Shown piece after piece: positions 7,312 through 15,790 of a DNA stretch of 55,209 bases. Positions within the stretch are counted from its first letter, which is position 1, and every line of letters starts with the position of its first letter. The position numbers were made by a program, and so were the translations under genes. The stretch spans positions 1 through 55,209 of the forward strand of contig CALWKR010000020.1 in NCBI GenBank assembly GCA_944381315.1, written 5' to 3'. Source of the DNA: an uncultured Christensenellaceae bacterium. Lineage in GTDB: Bacteria > Bacillota > Clostridia > Christensenellales > UBA3700. The notes beneath the pieces were generated by a model that was not told where the DNA came from, did no database searches, and worked only from the letters and a program-made list of their open reading frames with translations.

Positions 7312-10300
7312 ACTCCTTGGGTGCAGACATATGTCTTGCCGGCAGTCACGTCGGCAGGAGCATAGCCGTCGCCGCTCTTGTTTTCGAGCTTGGCGGTAAA
7401 TGTTATGTCGTAAGTACTGCTATCAAACAAACTTGTAGCATAATCTTCCTTTATCGTCCCCGAAAGCTCCGCTCCCGAGTTGACGACCAGCTTGCCGCCG
7501 TCCTCGCCGTAAGTGCCGATAGCGAACACGGATCCCGAATTTACGTTTACCGTTCCGCCGACGACGAGCGTCGCAGCAGAGGAAGTCGTGTACGAAGGCG
7601 TGGGCGTGATCCTGTGCGTCTTGGCGAAGATGCTGTGCGGATAGCCTCTATTCAGCGTGCCGTCCACCCAAGTCGTCTTGTCGGAAGGCAGTGTGAAGTT
7701 GCCGTCGCTGAGTCCGTACAAATTGCCGCTGACATTGAGAGTCGCGCCCTGCTCGACGACAAGCTCGGCGCCGGGCAGCATCTTGATCTGCACGTCGGCG
7801 GGTATCGTCGCGGTGCTGCCATCCTTGACACTGAGTTTGAAATGTCCGGCAAGCGGAACTTGCAGTCCCTCGGTGGACATGTTATATATCGACGAAATCG
7901 ATACACTCAAATTGTTGAATGTACTGCTGCCGTACAGATCGAAATGCACGTCGCCGTTCTTTTCGTCTACATATTTTACTAGCTTACCGCTGTCCAATTG
8001 CATAAACGCATCGCTGGTGTCCGAAACAAAATCAACATCCGCTGTTTGAATACCCGCAGCATCAACAACTGCGGACGCCTTGTACTGCGCGCCGCTCTCG
8101 ATCGTACTCTTGGCGATCAAGCTGTTGAGCGTGAACTGATTGATCGGGAAGACTTTTCTCATTATCGCAACCGAAATTGAACCGCCCTTCCAGCCATAGA
8201 GATTGAAGGTCTCATAGAGATTTGAGCCGCTCTTGAAAGTCAGCTCGCCGTCGCCGTAGATAAAGCCGTAGACATATGTCGACGAGCCGCTCTCGGCGAC
8301 GATCGTCGCGCCCTCCTGCACCTCGATGTCGCCGTGCGCGACGGGGGAGCCGGAATACGAGCCGCCGACCGTAGCCCTCTGCGCGTGCGCTCTCAAAGTG
8401 CCGTTGACGACAAGATGCGTGCCCTCGGGCAGCGTCAGCAATACATATGGATCTGCGGTCACTCCTGCGGAATTGCTGACGGTATCCTTTGCGCTGTTGG
8501 TATAGTCGGCGCTGAAAGGCACAAGCAGCTCAACTCCGCTCTTGATCGTGCGATAGCCGTCGCCGACATAGGCGATGTCTCTGACGTCGGGATGAGCGAA
8601 CGAAGTGTCGTGCGCGATGATGACTTGACCATCGGTAGCGACGTTGAGAGCGTCCTCGATCGTATAGAGCGCATCGCCGACTTTGACGGACTTGATCTTG
8701 ATCGGCACGATTGCGCTTTTTGTGCCGTTGGCGAACACGGGCTCGTAAAAGTCCATCGTGCCGTCCAGGGTGAGATCTATCGGATAGGTGCCGCCGACGG
8801 CGGTGTTGACGCGGTCGGAAGAGACTGTTATCATCTGCGACGGGAGCTCGCGGACGACGCCGCTCTCATCGACTGAGGTATATGCCAAAGAGAGCTCGGG
8901 CAAAGCCGCGCCATACTCGATCTCGAAGGTATTGGCGACGGTGACGGTCAGGCGCTCCTTGCGAGCGTCGAAGTCGACGGTGAGCGGATATGGCTCATAG
9001 TGCTGCGGATCGCCGCACCAGGTGAGCTCGACAGATTTGTTGGCTCCGACGGCATAGCTCTCGCTCGGGTATGTCCACGCAAAGCCTTCATTGAGCACGA
9101 TGTCGGCGAGAGTCTTGTCGGCGCCAGCAACGATGTCGTCGTTTGCAAAGACATCTGTCGGGACGTCGCTCTCGTCATAGAGCGCCTTGATAGTGTCGAC
9201 GCTGACTGTCAGCTCTGCGTCCGTCCAGTTGTTAGACTCGGCGACGACGAGCGTGAACGAATGCTTCCCGACGCTGTCCACGATCGCGGACGAGCCGTCG
9301 GAAAGCTCGACCGTGCCGAACTTCGCCGTGACGTTGGAGCGCCAGTCTATCGTCTCGCCCCAGCTGTATGTACCCCACTCGCCAATCGTTTCGATGGCGT
9401 TTTGGGCAGGGCTGATGCGAGCGTTATATCTGCCGCTATAATCTTGATAGTTGGGCGCGGAGATCGCATAGTAGACGGTGTAATCGCCTGCATCGGTCGC
9501 CGTCGGCACGCTTTCCGTCATCGCGTCCTCGCTCAAGCCGTAGACGATCGTCAAGCCCTCGGGCGCGTTGTTGACGACGATGCCGTTGCCGAGAGCGATC
9601 GCGTTGCCGTTGTACTCTGCTTCGAAGTCGTCTATCTGCCCTATCCCGAACGGGATAGCCTCTACGCTCACAACGACGTCTATCTCAAAGACGAAGTTGT
9701 CGGTGACGTCCTCGCCGTCCGAGACGACTCTCGGCTCGACGGTCCAATCGAACATATCCTCGTGCAACGCGTATTTGTATTCGCCGACGTCGGCGCCGCT
9801 CATCGTGAGCGTACCGACAAACGAATGCCCGTCGGGCAGCGTCGGCGCAAAGTCGGACTTGCTCCAAGCCGCGCCGGCATTGACCGTCGAGCTCGCCCGG
9901 ATCGCCGCGCGATACGGCTCGACGCTCAAACTCGCGGTCTGATATTCTATGATATAGTTGGCGGCGCTCAGCCCGCTCATCACGACCGAATAGTCTCCGA
10001 CGGGAAGTAGTCCTTGCGGCGCCTGCTCTCCCTGCGCGTCGACGATGACGTAGTCGGCATCGCCTGTGACTGCGTCGTCGAAGTCGTCCCCTTGCACGAT
10101 GCCGAGATAGGACATAAACACGGACGGCTCGTCGCCGTAGTCAATTCTCGACGCCGTGACGGGAGTGATCGTCAACGTCGCGACAGTCACGTTGAAGTCA
10201 GATTCTGCGTCTGCGATCGTATAGTTGCTCGCGCTCCAGCCGGACGCAGTGACTTTGTGCTCGCCGACATCCAGCAAGCCGCTCGCGGACATATCGGGAT

Positions 10301-11672
10301 AGCTGAATTCTCCTGCCGTCACGACGCTCGCGTCGTCGTCATAGGCAAAGCCGCTCAAAGAGATCTCGGGCGTCGGAGATTCGCCGTACACGACGTCGCC
10401 GACTGTGATCGTCATGGTCAAAGCCTTGGGAACGATCGAGAACTCGCCCTCGCCGACCATCACTTGATAGTTGGTCAAAGCGGACACGTCCGCGCCTATC
10501 GAATAGTCGCCGACTGCGGGACTGTCGCCTATCGGCGAGCCGTCTGCGGTCTTGTAGACGAATGTCATCGTCTGCGACAGCGATGCGGCGTCGTCGCCTA
10601 TCCAGCCCAATATCGAACAGGACGCTTCGGGGAGCGGATCGCCGTAGATCACGCTTGCCGCATCGGCAGTCACGCTCACGCTCAAAGGCGCCTTGGCGAC
10701 TTGCGCGTCGGCGGCAAAAGTCTTGACATCGGTGATGACGACGTCGCCGACGGCATAGCGCGCCTCGACTTGCGCCGAAAGCTCTGTCTCGCCTGCCGCG
10801 GCAAAGACAAAGTCGGCGTCCGCCGTGCCGTCCTGCCATTGATATTTGAATTCCAGATCGGGGATCTCGGGCAAGATCATGCCCACACTGCCGCCGTAAA
10901 CTGCGGCGGCGACGTCGTCGGAGTCTATCGCGACGCCCGTCCAATCTATCGCAAAAGCCGCGACTGCAGTCACGTCGTGCGACGGCATTGCGGCGTATTG
11001 CTGCTGCAGCGGGACGCTCTCGCCGTCGACGTCGACGAACCAGCCGACAAACGTCAAGCCCTGCGGCGCGACGGGATCGGCAAGCATGATCTCGGAGCCG
11101 TACTCAACGCTGTCGGACGACTTTGCGCCGAGCACGTCGGCAGTGAGCTGATAGCTGTCGATCGAGTATTGGGCGGTGACTTCGGTGCGTCCGACGATCT
11201 CGTCGAACGGCTTGTCCCAGCCGACGAACGTGTAGCCGTCGTGGCTCGGAGCTTTGGGCGCAGTAGCCGCGCCGCCGTATTGCACCTTGACCTCGTCGAT
11301 CGTCTCGCCGCTCAGTCCGTCCTTGAAAGTGACGGTGTATGTGGGCAGCCGAAGATCGCCCTCTTCGTCTCCGTCGTCGACTTGCTCGAACACGGCATAG
11401 TAAGTCGCCGCGGCGCTCACAGTCACCGCAGAGAGATCGACGACGTCGCCGTTCTCGTCGTCGCTCCAACCGACAAAGCGAGATCCGTCCTCCGCGACGG
11501 GATCAGTCTCGGGGAGCGGCACAGGCTGACCTATCTCGGCCTGAATGACGGCGAAGGTCTCGCCGTCGCCGACGAATGTGATCGTGACCTCTGCGTCGTC
11601 GACAGACTCGCAGCCAAACAACGCGCACAGCGAAAGCGCGATGACGATCATCGCGATCGCGAATTTTTTCAT
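7302..11672 (-). CDS. Giant MBG / InlB-repeat surface lipoprotein
   Basis: 1456 residues. A lipoprotein signal ends in LFGC with Cys21, so the protein should be lipid-anchored on the outer face of the membrane. Residues about 27-240 contain three InlB/Listeria-Bacteroides-type repeats (YTVTFKDG ... GYTFVGWDKPF ... VTAQY). From about 255 to 800 come MBG-type modules, recognisable by xIxYGDPLPE or VxYGESPTPEIS starts and NYxI/NYQV ends, at least three in tandem. The last 450 residues are rich in short beta strands with glycine/asparagine turns, like a beta-helix stalk. There is no C-terminal sorting signal. It is first in a four-gene operon behind a strong promoter, with GGAGGT eight bases before ATG. 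Such proteins usually work in adhesion or glycan contact; the exact role is unknown. Confidence 0.88.
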   Translation of the reverse strand: MKKFAIAMIVIALSLCALFGCESVDDAEVTITFVGDGETFAVIQAEIGQPVPLPETDPVAEDGSRFVGWSDDENGDVVDLSAVTVSAAATYYAVFEQVDDGDEEGDLRLPTYTVTFKDGLSGETIDEVKVQYGGAATAPKAPSHDGYTFVGWDKPFDEIVGRTEVTAQYSIDSYQLTADVLGAKSSDSVEYGSEIMLADPVAPQGLTFVGWFVDVDGESVPLQQQYAAMPSHDVTAVAAFAIDWTGVAIDSDDVAAAVYGGSVGMILPEIPDLEFKYQWQDGTADADFVFAAAGETELSAQVEARYAVGDVVITDVKTFAADAQVAKAPLSVSVTADAASVIYGDPLPEASCSILGWIGDDAASLSQTMTFVYKTADGSPIGDSPAVGDYSIGADVSALTNYQVMVGEGEFSIVPKALTMTITVGDVVYGESPTPEISLSGFAYDDDASVVTAGEFSYPDMSASGLLDVGEHKVTASGWSASNYTIADAESDFNVTVATLTITPVTASRIDYGDEPSVFMSYLGIVQGDDFDDAVTGDADYVIVDAQGEQAPQGLLPVGDYSVVMSGLSAANYIIEYQTASLSVEPYRAAIRASSTVNAGAAWSKSDFAPTLPDGHSFVGTLTMSGADVGEYKYALHEDMFDWTVEPRVVSDGEDVTDNFVFEIDVVVSVEAIPFGIGQIDDFEAEYNGNAIALGNGIVVNNAPEGLTIVYGLSEDAMTESVPTATDAGDYTVYYAISAPNYQDYSGRYNARISPAQNAIETIGEWGTYSWGETIDWRSNVTAKFGTVELSDGSSAIVDSVGKHSFTLVVAESNNWTDAELTVSVDTIKALYDESDVPTDVFANDDIVAGADKTLADIVLNEGFAWTYPSESYAVGANKSVELTWCGDPQHYEPYPLTVDFDARKERLTVTVANTFEIEYGAALPELSLAYTSVDESGVVRELPSQMITVSSDRVNTAVGGTYPIDLTLDGTMDFYEPVFANGTKSAIVPIKIKSVKVGDALYTIEDALNVATDGQVIIAHDTSFAHPDVRDIAYVGDGYRTIKSGVELLVPFSADYTNSAKDTVSNSAGVTADPYVLLTLPEGTHLVVNGTLRAHAQRATVGGSYSGSPVAHGDIEVQEGATIVAESGSSTYVYGFIYGDGELTFKSGSNLYETFNLYGWKGGSISVAIMRKVFPINQFTLNSLIAKSTIESGAQYKASAVVDAAGIQTADVDFVSDTSDAFMQLDSGKLVKYVDEKNGDVHFDLYGSSTFNNLSVSISSIYNMSTEGLQVPLAGHFKLSVKDGSTATIPADVQIKMLPGAELVVEQGATLNVSGNLYGLSDGNFTLPSDKTTWVDGTLNRGYPHSIFAKTHRITPTPSYTTSSAATLVVGGTVNVNSGSVFAIGTYGEDGGKLVVNSGAELSGTIKEDYATSLFDSSTYDITFTAKLENKSGDGYAPADVTAGKTYVCTQGVWA

Positions 11673-12470
11673 GGTCGATTACCTCCAAACGATCTTTGCC
11701 GCCAACGGCGCCCTCTCTGCCATACCTATCAAACTTGCACCATATGCAAAATTTTGCGTAAATACGCAAGCGAGCGCGCGCCGTCTTTTTGCACAAAGAC
11801 GGTGCGCACAATATTTTTCTGTTATGAATATATCTCTGAATAATGATTTTGTCAAGCTTTTTTCGGTACAAAAGTATTGATTTTCAAATTTTCTTCTTGT
11901 TATTTTTTTAACACAGATATTAATGGTTATATTTACGAGAATTTCTCGTACCAAAACGGAGTTTGCGGACATATTTTCTCTTTTTGCGACAAATTTTGAA
12001 AATCGGCGAAAAATGTCGAAAGGTAAGCTGAAAATGTACCGAAATAAGTACATTGATGAATATTTATACATAATATCGTGAATTTTTATCCACGATTATA
12101 GCCTCCGCCATGCACTAAAACGGAAAAATCGGTCCGTCGCTCGGCGCTCCGTATACCGTCTTTTGGTTCTATAAGTTTTATCTGTTAGTTTGTACCAAAC
12201 AACGCTGCCTTGCAGAATATCTCATTCCACCGAACGAGTGCCGTTGCAAGTGCCGACATTGATGTCTCCGCGCGCCTATGCGCTGTCATAATGGACTATT
12301 TTCGAAAATATTGCGCTTTCGCGCCGCTAAATGAAAAAATCGGCGCAGCTCGGGCAAAAAATACATTAAAATTAAATCATTATTTTCGTCGAAAATATTC
12401 GCGCATTAGTGTTGCGCGCCAAAATTATTTATAAAATTTGCGCCCCGCTCTCGCGAGGCGCCGACGGTCG
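11673..12470. other. Long AT-rich gap between the WYL gene and the surface operon
   Basis: No convincing gene. It holds the surface-operon promoter and a 15-bp near-palindrome ACGAGAATTTCTCGT (11935-11949), which recurs with one change at 13810-13824. A stem (GCGCCTCGC, GAGA loop, near 12441-12463) lies just past the WYL stop and is followed on the minus strand by AT-rich sequence, so it may terminate that gene. Short open frames here are AT-rich and lack ribosome sites. Confidence 0.6.
11827..11855 (-). promoter_or_regulatory. SigA promoter of the surface-protein/ABC operon
   Basis: Perfect TTGACA (11850-11855), 17-bp spacer, TATATT (11827-11832). The start would be near 11820, giving a leader of about 150 bases with GGAGGT before the ATG. 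Confidence 0.8.
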
Positions 12471-13664
12471 TCACACCTTTTTCGGTTTGCGCGCTCTGTT
12501 GCCGCTCCCCCTCTTGCGCCGTCTCGGCGGCTCGGGGACAACGATCTCCTCAGGCAAGCTCGTCTTGGGCGCGCGCATCTTGCGCTCTCGCACCTTGGGC
12601 TCGCGCAGATCCAATTCCGGATCTACGATCGGGGGCATATAGACGGGATCCGTGTTCTCGGGCTTGTGCGACAGATAGAGCCTGCGCACGGCGAGGACTT
12701 CGTCCTTGACTTCGCTGACAAGCTCGGTCGGCGCGAGGACCTTGACGTTTTTGCCGAATTGCATGATCCATATCTTCATCGCGGACGGGCTGGCATACAC
12801 CGAGAAGTACGTGTCCTCGTCCCTCTTCCAAATGTCCACGTTGGAACCGAACGTATCGATGACAAAGTCGATCATCGACGGCGGCGCATACGGCGTCGTG
12901 CGGAAGACGACCTTGACGGGATCCTCGACATAGAGATAGGGCGACGTGTTGGAGATCTTGCCCAGATTGATCCCTCTCTCGCAATTCTTGACAGTGTGCA
13001 CGTCGCGTACGGGATCTTGCGTCTGCCTGATGTATGTGATCTTGTCTATGCGGCAAAATGCGAGATTGTCGTGCCTGTCAAAGTTGCAGACGACGTAATA
13101 GTGCCCGTTCTTGAAAAAGAGCGCGTACGGATTTACGATATCGGGAGCGCTGTGCGTCGGATGCAGCCGCTTGTCCGTGCCGTAGCGATTGTAGACGATC
13201 GCGACCTTGACCTTCTTTTCGATCGCCTCGCCGAGTACTTCGATGTTGAAGAAGAAGTCGCGGTTGTCCTCTTTGCGCCAATCGTCGAGATTGACGACTC
13301 CCTCCGCGTAGTTGTGATAATATCTGCCGCCCTCGGCGACGAGTTTTTTGATCAAGTCGCGCGTATATTGGACGCAGACGTTGCGATTGGCGAGCAGCGA
13401 ATCGGTCAGCAGTCTGAGCTCTCCGTGCTCGAATCTGCGCGAAGCAAGATAGCACCCCCTCTTGTCCGCGACGATGTCAAAACCCGCGCGCTGCAAAAAA
13501 TCGATGTTGCGCGCGACCGCCTTCCTCTCGCACTCTATGCCGTAGAGCGACGACAGCTTCTCGATTATGTCTTGCTGGCGAAGCTTGTGATCGGCGTCCG
13601 AGTATTCGCCGAGCACCTGCAAAATGCGCAAGATGGTCAATTTTTTCGGTTCGAAATCTTCCAT
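12471..13664 (-). CDS. WYL-domain transcriptional regulator
   Basis: 397 residues from the ATG at 13664, chosen because AGAGG lies seven bases upstream and a promoter sits just beyond; a longer frame from 13736 would overlap that promoter. Residues 1-75 form a winged-helix domain (LRQQDIIEKL ... ECERKAVARNIDFLQ). Residues about 140-215 are a WYL module with the pattern VNPYALFFKNGHYYVVC followed by RIDKI; here the WYL triad reads YYV. A WCX-like region follows, then an unusual basic, proline-rich tail (residues 345-397, RRRKRGSGNRARKPKK). WYL proteins sense ligands such as nucleotides and can repress or activate. The GH35 gene upstream is a possible target. Confidence 0.9.
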   Translation of the reverse strand: MEDFEPKKLTILRILQVLGEYSDADHKLRQQDIIEKLSSLYGIECERKAVARNIDFLQRAGFDIVADKRGCYLASRRFEHGELRLLTDSLLANRNVCVQYTRDLIKKLVAEGGRYYHNYAEGVVNLDDWRKEDNRDFFFNIEVLGEAIEKKVKVAIVYNRYGTDKRLHPTHSAPDIVNPYALFFKNGHYYVVCNFDRHDNLAFCRIDKITYIRQTQDPVRDVHTVKNCERGINLGKISNTSPYLYVEDPVKVVFRTTPYAPPSMIDFVIDTFGSNVDIWKRDEDTYFSVYASPSAMKIWIMQFGKNVKVLAPTELVSEVKDEVLAVRRLYLSHKPENTDPVYMPPIVDPELDLREPKVRERKMRAPKTSLPEEIVVPEPPRRRKRGSGNRARKPKKV

Positions 13665-13721
13665 ATGTGCCTCTTTCTCTTTAGTGTAACACATTGTGCG
13701 TACCAAAAAAGCCGCAATAAT

Positions 13722-13750
13722 ATTATAACATGGCACTATGGTTTTCGCAA
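13722..13750 (-). promoter_or_regulatory. SigA promoter of the WYL regulator gene
   Basis: TTGCGA (13745-13750), 17-bp spacer, TATAAT (13722-13727). The start would be near 13715, about 50 bases before the ATG at 13664. Confidence 0.75.
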
Positions 13751-13768
13751 CTTATTTTTCAAAGTTTT

Positions 13769-13795
13769 GCGGACGGGAGATTCTCTCCCGTCCGC
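13769..13795. repeat. 12-bp perfect inverted repeat between GH35 and WYL genes
   Basis: GCGGACGGGAGA (13769-13780) and its complement (13784-13795) across a three-base loop. On the minus strand it is followed by AAAAC, not T, so it is not a standard terminator for the GH35 transcript. It begins 19 bp upstream of the WYL -35 box, where an activator or repressor could bind. Confidence 0.6.
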
Positions 13796-13824
13796 ACGCG
13801 TTTTTATTTACGAAAATTTCTCGT

Positions 13825-15567
13825 TTAGCCCAAATCGGGTCTCGAATCTATCACGACGCTCCCCTTTGCCTTTTCGAGCTCGAGAATGACAATCTCGTTG
13901 TCGCCTTTGAGCAGACTGCCCGGCAGATAGAGCGCCCTCTGCGGCCCGATCTCCCAATATCTGCCGAGGTTGAAGCCGTTGACCCAAACGACGCCCTTGC
14001 CGAAGCCCTTCATATGCACAAAGCAGTCGCCGTCGTTGTCGGCGCGGAACTTGCCGCGCAAGAACAGAGGATAGCGCTCCGAGCCGCCGTATTTGACGCC
14101 CGAGACGTCGTCGAGCGGCAGCGTCGTGACTTTGAAATTGGTCAAGTTTTGGTTGATGAGCCTCATTCCCGAAACGCCCTTGCGGTCCTTGATGTGCTCG
14201 CCGTAGTTGACGTGCCCCATCACGTCGACGAGCAGATCGAAGCGCTTGACGCCGCTGAACGGCGGTATGATCGCCGCAGGCTTGCCGTACAGCTTGGAGA
14301 CGGCGTCGCTCTTGCGGTAGTCGAACGTCTTGTGCAGCGCGCCGTCGACGAACAGATAGCCGCGGTCGCGCAGATCGTCAAAGGTCATGAACGAGCGGCA
14401 ATATTCGCCCTTGACGTCGACGGAATAGAGAATGAGCCCCGACGACTGCCCGTAGTGCTCCATCGGCTCGGGCACGGGCGAAAAATGCTCTTCGCCCAAC
14501 ACGTCCAAGTTGTCCCAAAGACTGCCCTTCTCGTCCAAAGTCACCGTGCCGACGTCTTGCAGCCGCGGCGACGGAGGCAGCTGCCCGAGAGGCTCGCCGC
14601 TCGCGTCATGCAGCATCTTGCGCACCGCGTGGTAGTTGGGGGTATAATCTCCCCACTCGGTCAGCAGAGCGCCGTAGTCGTAGCTCGTCACCGTGGGCTG
14701 ATATTTTTTGGCATAGTTGGCGCCGGCGGTGAAGCCGAAGTTGGTGCCGCCGTGGAACATATAGACATTGAAGTTGATGTCGTGATCGAGCATATAGCCT
14801 ATCTCTTTGACAAACTTCTTGTTCTGCCTGTGATGGACGTCGCCCCAATGGTCGAACCATCCGCACCAAAACTCCATGCACATCTTGGGCATCTTTTCGC
14901 CGAATCTGTCCAGCGACGAAAACGCGCCCGCGGCACCCGATCCGAAGTTGAGAGTCTTCCAGACGCCGTCCATCGCGCCTCCCGACAGCATCCAGTTGTC
15001 GGGGCCGTCCGACGTGAATCTGAGCACGTCGACGCCGCACTCGTCCAAAATGCCGTTTACGGCGGCGAGATAGGACTTGTCGTTGCTGTAACTGCCGTAC
15101 TCGTTCTCTACCTGCACGGCGATGACGTTGCCGCCGTTGCAAGCCAAGCGCTTGCCCACTCGCGAGAACAGCTCGCGGAAATAGTCGCGGACGTGTCCGA
15201 CAAAGACGGGATCGTTGCAGCGCAGCCGCACCGTGCCGTCTCTCAGCAGCCATGCAGGCAGTCCGCCGAGATCCCACTCCGCGCAGATGTACGGTCCCGG
15301 ACGCAGGATGACGTCCAGTCCGAGCTGCGCGGCCTCGTCGATGAATCTCTCTATGTCGAGCCGCCCCGAAAAGTCGAACCGCCCCTTGCGCGGCTCGTGC
15401 AGGTTCCAGCAAGTATAGGTCTCCACGGTGTTGAAGCCGGCGGCTTTGAGCTTGCGCAATCTGTCGCCCCAATACTCGGGCAGAGTGCGGAAATAGTGGA
15501 TCGCTCCCGACCATATCCTGTGTCTCTTGCCGTCTTTGAAAAATTTGCCGTCGTCGATAGTCAACAT
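13825..15567 (-). CDS. Beta-galactosidase, glycoside hydrolase family 35
   Basis: 580 residues, the usual length for bacterial GH35. The N-terminal TIM barrel carries the family hallmarks: SGAIHYFR near 20, RPGPYICAEWDLGGLPAWL (89-107), VENEYGSY with the proposed acid/base Glu156, and CMEFWCGW with the proposed nucleophile Glu232. C-terminal jelly-roll domains end in VWVNGFNLGRYW, typical of the family. There is no signal peptide, so it is cytoplasmic and acts on imported beta-galactosides. It has its own promoter and AAGGAG before ATG. The gene stands alone, with no adjacent sugar transporter. Confidence 0.95.
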   Translation of the reverse strand: MLTIDDGKFFKDGKRHRIWSGAIHYFRTLPEYWGDRLRKLKAAGFNTVETYTCWNLHEPRKGRFDFSGRLDIERFIDEAAQLGLDVILRPGPYICAEWDLGGLPAWLLRDGTVRLRCNDPVFVGHVRDYFRELFSRVGKRLACNGGNVIAVQVENEYGSYSNDKSYLAAVNGILDECGVDVLRFTSDGPDNWMLSGGAMDGVWKTLNFGSGAAGAFSSLDRFGEKMPKMCMEFWCGWFDHWGDVHHRQNKKFVKEIGYMLDHDINFNVYMFHGGTNFGFTAGANYAKKYQPTVTSYDYGALLTEWGDYTPNYHAVRKMLHDASGEPLGQLPPSPRLQDVGTVTLDEKGSLWDNLDVLGEEHFSPVPEPMEHYGQSSGLILYSVDVKGEYCRSFMTFDDLRDRGYLFVDGALHKTFDYRKSDAVSKLYGKPAAIIPPFSGVKRFDLLVDVMGHVNYGEHIKDRKGVSGMRLINQNLTNFKVTTLPLDDVSGVKYGGSERYPLFLRGKFRADNDGDCFVHMKGFGKGVVWVNGFNLGRYWEIGPQRALYLPGSLLKGDNEIVILELEKAKGSVVIDSRPDLG

Positions 15568-15606
15568 ACTTTCTCTCCTTGGGCGACGCCCTGCGTAGAT
15601 ACTATC

Positions 15607-15635
15607 ATATTACCATGATCGGGCGCGCCCGTCAA
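15607..15635 (-). promoter_or_regulatory. SigA promoter of the GH35 gene
   Basis: TTGACG (15630-15635), 17-bp spacer, TAATAT (15607-15612). The spacer contains the GC palindrome GGGCGCGCCC, a possible operator. Confidence 0.7.
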
Positions 15636-15744
15636 GCGCAGATCCGCGCGCTCTTGCACCGCCTTGAAAACAAGAATTTTGGCGCGCGTGTCGTTACGGT
15701 GCAAAAATCACTTTGCGCCATCTCGGCAAGATCTCGGCTTTGAA

Positions 15745-15773
15745 CAAAAAAATGCCCGTGCAAAGGCACGGGC
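15745..15773 (-). terminator. Terminator of the rarA/ABC transcription unit
   Basis: A perfect 8-bp stem GCCCGTGC (15754-15761 with 15766-15773, loop of four) followed on the minus strand by seven T. It lies just past the permease stop. Confidence 0.88.
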
Positions 15774-15790
15774 GACGACGCCTTGACTTG

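Noticed and set aside
12210-12434. 74-codon plus-strand frame in the AT-rich gap
   Set aside because: No ribosome site, no family, composition of random AT-rich sequence.
13769-13795. Intrinsic terminator for the GH35 gene
   Set aside because: The stem is perfect, but on the minus strand it is followed by A rather than T; kept as an inverted repeat only.
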